A stretch of DNA of 7,603 bases, from positions 1 through 7,603 of the forward strand of contig JAAYQH010000022.1 of NCBI GenBank assembly GCA_012519365.1, in the 5' to 3' direction. Each line of letters opens with the position of its first letter. Positions within the stretch are counted from its first letter, which is position 1. The translations under genes and the position numbers were made by a program. The notes below the pieces were generated by a model. That model was not told the DNA's origin and did no database searches. It worked only from the letters and a program-made list of their open reading frames with translations. Source of the DNA: Planctomycetota bacterium (GTDB taxonomy: Bacteria > Planctomycetota > Phycisphaerae > Sedimentisphaerales > Anaerohalosphaeraceae). Below are positions 5,505-7,603 of the stretch, in pieces.

Positions 5505-6614
5505 TTGGCTCAACAGGTCTTGAATGTAACCGTGCCGGCAATGGCCGAGGGGAGTTATCCGATTGTGATCGGCAGCGATTTTTTGCAGTCGCTGTGGCCG
5601 GAGATTGAGCGGCAATGGCCGCAGCGCAGGGCGTTTGTGGTGACCGATGCCAATCTGGTCAGGGCCGGGCTGCTGGACCGGCTGCTGGCAGGCACAGATG
5701 TGCCGCGGTATGTCATCGACCCGCCGGGGGAGGTGTCCAAACATATCCACACCGCCTCGGCCATTGTCGAGGCGATGGAGCGGGCGTTTCTCGGACGCGA
5801 TACGTTGCTCGTTGCGCTGGGCGGCGGGACGGTCGGCGATATGGGCGGGTTTGCCGCGGCCATTTACAAACGCGGCGTCCCGGTCGTGCAGATTCCCACC
5901 ACCACCGTCGCGCAGGCCGATTCGAGCATCGGCGGCAAGACCGGCGTGGACAGCACGCTGAGCAAGAACGCTTACGGCTGTTTTTGGCATCCGGCGGCGG
6001 TATATATCGATACGGAAACGCTGCGCACGCTGGACGAACGCCAATATTGCGCCGGCCTGGTCGAATCGGTCAAACACGCTGCGATTGCCGATGCGGCTTT
6101 TTTTGGTTATCTCGAAGACCACATCGATGCGATTTTGGCTCGCGATACGGATGTGCTGGAGCATCTGGCATACGAGAACTGCCGTATCAAGGCGGCGGTC
6201 GTGGCCGAGGACCCGACAGAGAAAAACAAACGCCGCATCCTCAACTACGGCCACACTCTCGGCCATGCGGTCGAGTCGGCCAGTGGTTTTGCCCTGCTGC
6301 ACGGCCAGGCGGTGGCGATTGGAATGATCGCGGCCGGCCATCTTGAACAGGCGATGGGTCTGGTCGGCGACGATCGGCTTGAGCGGATTTGCCGACTGCT
6401 TGAAAAACTGGGCCAGCCGACGCGTATCCCCCCGGGTATCTCCAAAGCGACTCTCATTGATCTGCTCAAACGCGACAAAAAGGCCGTCAGGCAGTGGCCG
6501 CGATTTGTCCTGCTGGAACAGCTCGGCCGCACGTGGTGCAAAGACAACCAATGGGCCCACGAAGTCAGGCCCGATCTTGTGGAGGCGGTGATTGATCGGA
6601 TGACCGCTTCGTAG
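5505..6614 (+). CDS. aroB: 3-dehydroquinate synthase
   Basis: AroB is the second enzyme of the shikimate pathway. With NAD+ and a divalent metal it cyclises DAHP to 3-dehydroquinate. The 369-aa product has the NAD-binding GGGTVGDMGGF (106-116), PTTTVAQADSSIGGKTGVD (131-149, with Asp139 and Lys145), Lys154-Asn155 and the metal ligands Glu187 (AGLVESVKH), His250 (NYGHTLGH) and His266 (LLHGQAV). Lys229, Arg244, Asn247 and the RDKK motif near 323-326 also fit the substrate site. The family's usual HGEAVA reads HGQAVA here (Gln268), and the common FxQP after KN is FWHP. The start is TTG at 5505: TGGAG lies 7 nt upstream and an ATG at 5492 meets a stop at once. Sugar-phosphate cyclase relatives (valiolone or scyllo-inosose synthases) are less likely because nothing nearby suggests their pathways. 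The next gene starts 37 nt on. Confidence 0.95.
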   Translation: MAQQVLNVTVPAMAEGSYPIVIGSDFLQSLWPEIERQWPQRRAFVVTDANLVRAGLLDRLLAGTDVPRYVIDPPGEVSKHIHTASAIVEAMERAFLGRDTLLVALGGGTVGDMGGFAAAIYKRGVPVVQIPTTTVAQADSSIGGKTGVDSTLSKNAYGCFWHPAAVYIDTETLRTLDERQYCAGLVESVKHAAIADAAFFGYLEDHIDAILARDTDVLEHLAYENCRIKAAVVAEDPTEKNKRRILNYGHTLGHAVESASGFALLHGQAVAIGMIAAGHLEQAMGLVGDDRLERICRLLEKLGQPTRIPPGISKATLIDLLKRDKKAVRQWPRFVLLEQLGRTWCKDNQWAHEVRPDLVEAVIDRMTAS

Positions 6615-6651
6615 TTTGCCGTCGGAAGCAAACACAGAAAGGATCACGGCG

Positions 6652-7192
6652 ATGAGGACAATCCTGGATATTCTTCGGTTTCCGCTGAACAAGATGGGGT
6701 TGGCGCACATCGGGCTGTTTACCCTGTTGGTCTTTGTGATGATGTTTGTCGAAATCGTGTTGGGCAAACTCATGGAGCGGTTTATCGGCTATCTGCATTT
6801 GGTACTAATGTTCATCAATATGTTGGTAGCCATTGAAATTATTCAATATGTGTATTTGTGCACGCAGCAAAGCGCCCAAGGCGAGCTGTTCGCGCCCGAT
6901 AAAATGTTTTCCGATGCTTTTTCTGGCCGTGGCGATGTTCAATTCCTCGACCTCCTTTAATCCGCTGATTCATTTTGTCTCGATAGTCAAAACGTTTTTT
7001 TCCTATTGCCTGCTGGTAGGGCAGTTTTGTATTCTGGTCGTGCTGTTTGCGTTGTTTGTTTGGCTGCTTCAAAAATATTGGCTGATGTCTATGGTGTTGT
7101 TTCCGCTCCAGCTTTATTATATGATGGTCATCGCCCATCTGATTGGCCGCTATTATTGCCTCAATGAGCAGAAACTGAAGTGGGAAGTGTGA
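6652..7192 (+). pseudogene. Small polytopic membrane protein, frame broken by a +1 shift
   Basis: Two overlapping frames together encode one hydrophobic protein of about 180 aa. The first starts at ATG 6652, with AAAGGA 8 nt upstream, and stops at 6960 after 102 codons. It holds membrane segments at about residues 17-38 and 46-68. The second frame continues to a stop at 7190-7192, with two more long hydrophobic segments (YCLLVGQFCILVVLFALFVWLL and a following one ending MMVIAHLIGRYY) and a polar tail ending KLKWEV. After about residue 88 the first frame loses hydrophobic character (SGRGDVQFLDLL), while the second becomes coherent (FLAVAMFNSS). The switch most simply falls at the T5 run 6918-6922 or the T4 run 6907-6910, where one base fewer restores a single frame. 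No family is recognised with certainty; the layout resembles small multipass domain-of-unknown-function proteins. It could be a real mutation, a sequencing error or a frameshifted but expressed gene. Confidence 0.7.
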
Positions 7193-7245
7193 AGGCAGAG
7201 GTCTGTGTGTAGAATTTCGAGCTTAGAAAGTGGGATTTTCAAGCG

Positions 7246-7603
7246 ATGATGTTGTCCGATTATTTTAAGGGGATTGCTCGCCCTGCAGGGCTGTTTATCA
7301 CCGCCACCGACACCGAGGTCGGCAAGACGATGATCACCGGCGCCATTGCCCGGCTGCTGCGACAGGCCGGCAAGAGGGTCGGCGTCCTCAAGCCGGTCGC
7401 CACCGGCTGTCGCCACGATCGTGAGGGGCTGGTCAGTGCCGATGCGGAGTTTTTGGCCGGCTGCGCTGACACGGATTATCCGCTGTCGGTTATTACGCCG
7501 GTCTGCTATAAGACGCCGGCGGCGCCGCTGGTCAGTGCGGCCGTCGAGCGGCGGGCGGTGGATATGGAGGCGATTGCCGCGGCATACAGCTATCTGGCCG
7601 AAA
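7246..7603 (+). CDS. bioD: Dethiobiotin synthetase, N-terminal part
   Basis: BioD closes the ureido ring of biotin: 7,8-diaminopelargonate, CO2 and ATP give dethiobiotin. The first 119 codons are present and the gene runs off the right edge (family length about 220-240 aa). The P-loop is ATDTEVGKT (20-28), where most members have GTDTxVGKT. It is followed by the substrate-binding KPVATGC (49-55), a SADAEFL segment (64-70, usual SDxxxL type) and TPVCYKTPAAPLVSA (84-98), equivalent to the family's conserved region before the CO2/diamine site. The ATG at 7246 is followed at once by a second ATG (7249); either could be used. The ribosome binding site is weak (GGGA at 7232-7235). A TAGAAT box at 7210-7215 has no matching -35 box, so co-transcription with the upstream genes is more likely. 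No other biotin gene is visible, but these would be expected downstream. Confidence 0.95.
   Translation, partial: MMLSDYFKGIARPAGLFITATDTEVGKTMITGAIARLLRQAGKRVGVLKPVATGCRHDREGLVSADAEFLAGCADTDYPLSVITPVCYKTPAAPLVSAAVERRAVDMEAIAAAYSYLAE

Noticed and set aside
5451..6773. 440-codon open frame on the minus strand opposite aroB
   Set aside because: AroB on the plus strand has all catalytic motifs; the minus frame is low-complexity, Arg/His-rich, and has no supporting start signal or family match.

Overview
This is a bacterial chromosomal window in which every supportable gene lies on the + strand. IspH of the MEP pathway, a six-domain ribosomal protein S1 and the shikimate enzyme AroB mark it as bacterial. 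The tail of a cytoplasmic-type (group 3) [NiFe]-hydrogenase large subunit at the left edge points to an anaerobic or facultative lifestyle. The gene style and the short primary-type sigma factor would fit an uncultured anaerobe, perhaps Planctomycetota/Phycisphaerae. That placement is an impression only and should be treated as weak.

Layout. Positions 2-244 are the 3' end of the hydrogenase gene, closed by a textbook intrinsic terminator (274-303). A plausible promoter then drives ispH (450-1286). After a 259-nt leader comes rpsA (1546-3315, 589 aa, six S1 domains) with its own strong terminator (3347-3377). Next is a gene-free stretch of about 640 nt (3378-4017). It holds a hairpin, a cluster of short interspersed repeats (including a 145-bp imperfect palindrome with TGTCA/TGACA ends), a perfect 14-bp palindrome and a possible -10 box. 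It leads into a 270-aa sigma-70 family factor (4018-4830), again followed by an intrinsic terminator (4854-4885).

The right part reads as a tightly spaced set: apt (adenine salvage), aroB (3-dehydroquinate synthase, TTG start), a small polytopic membrane protein whose reading frame is broken by one +1 shift, and the start of bioD (dethiobiotin synthetase), which runs off the window. Gaps between these genes are 66, 37 and 53 nt. They may be co-transcribed, although no shared pathway links them.

Most of the window is core housekeeping. I found no convincing novel defence, mobile or biosynthetic system. The points most worth a second look are the frameshifted membrane gene, the palindromic repeat element and its satellite fragments upstream of the sigma factor, the palindrome next to that gene's possible promoter, the unusual region 2.4 residue of the sigma factor, and the ispH-rpsA adjacency, which echoes the fused IspH-S1 proteins of Clostridia.
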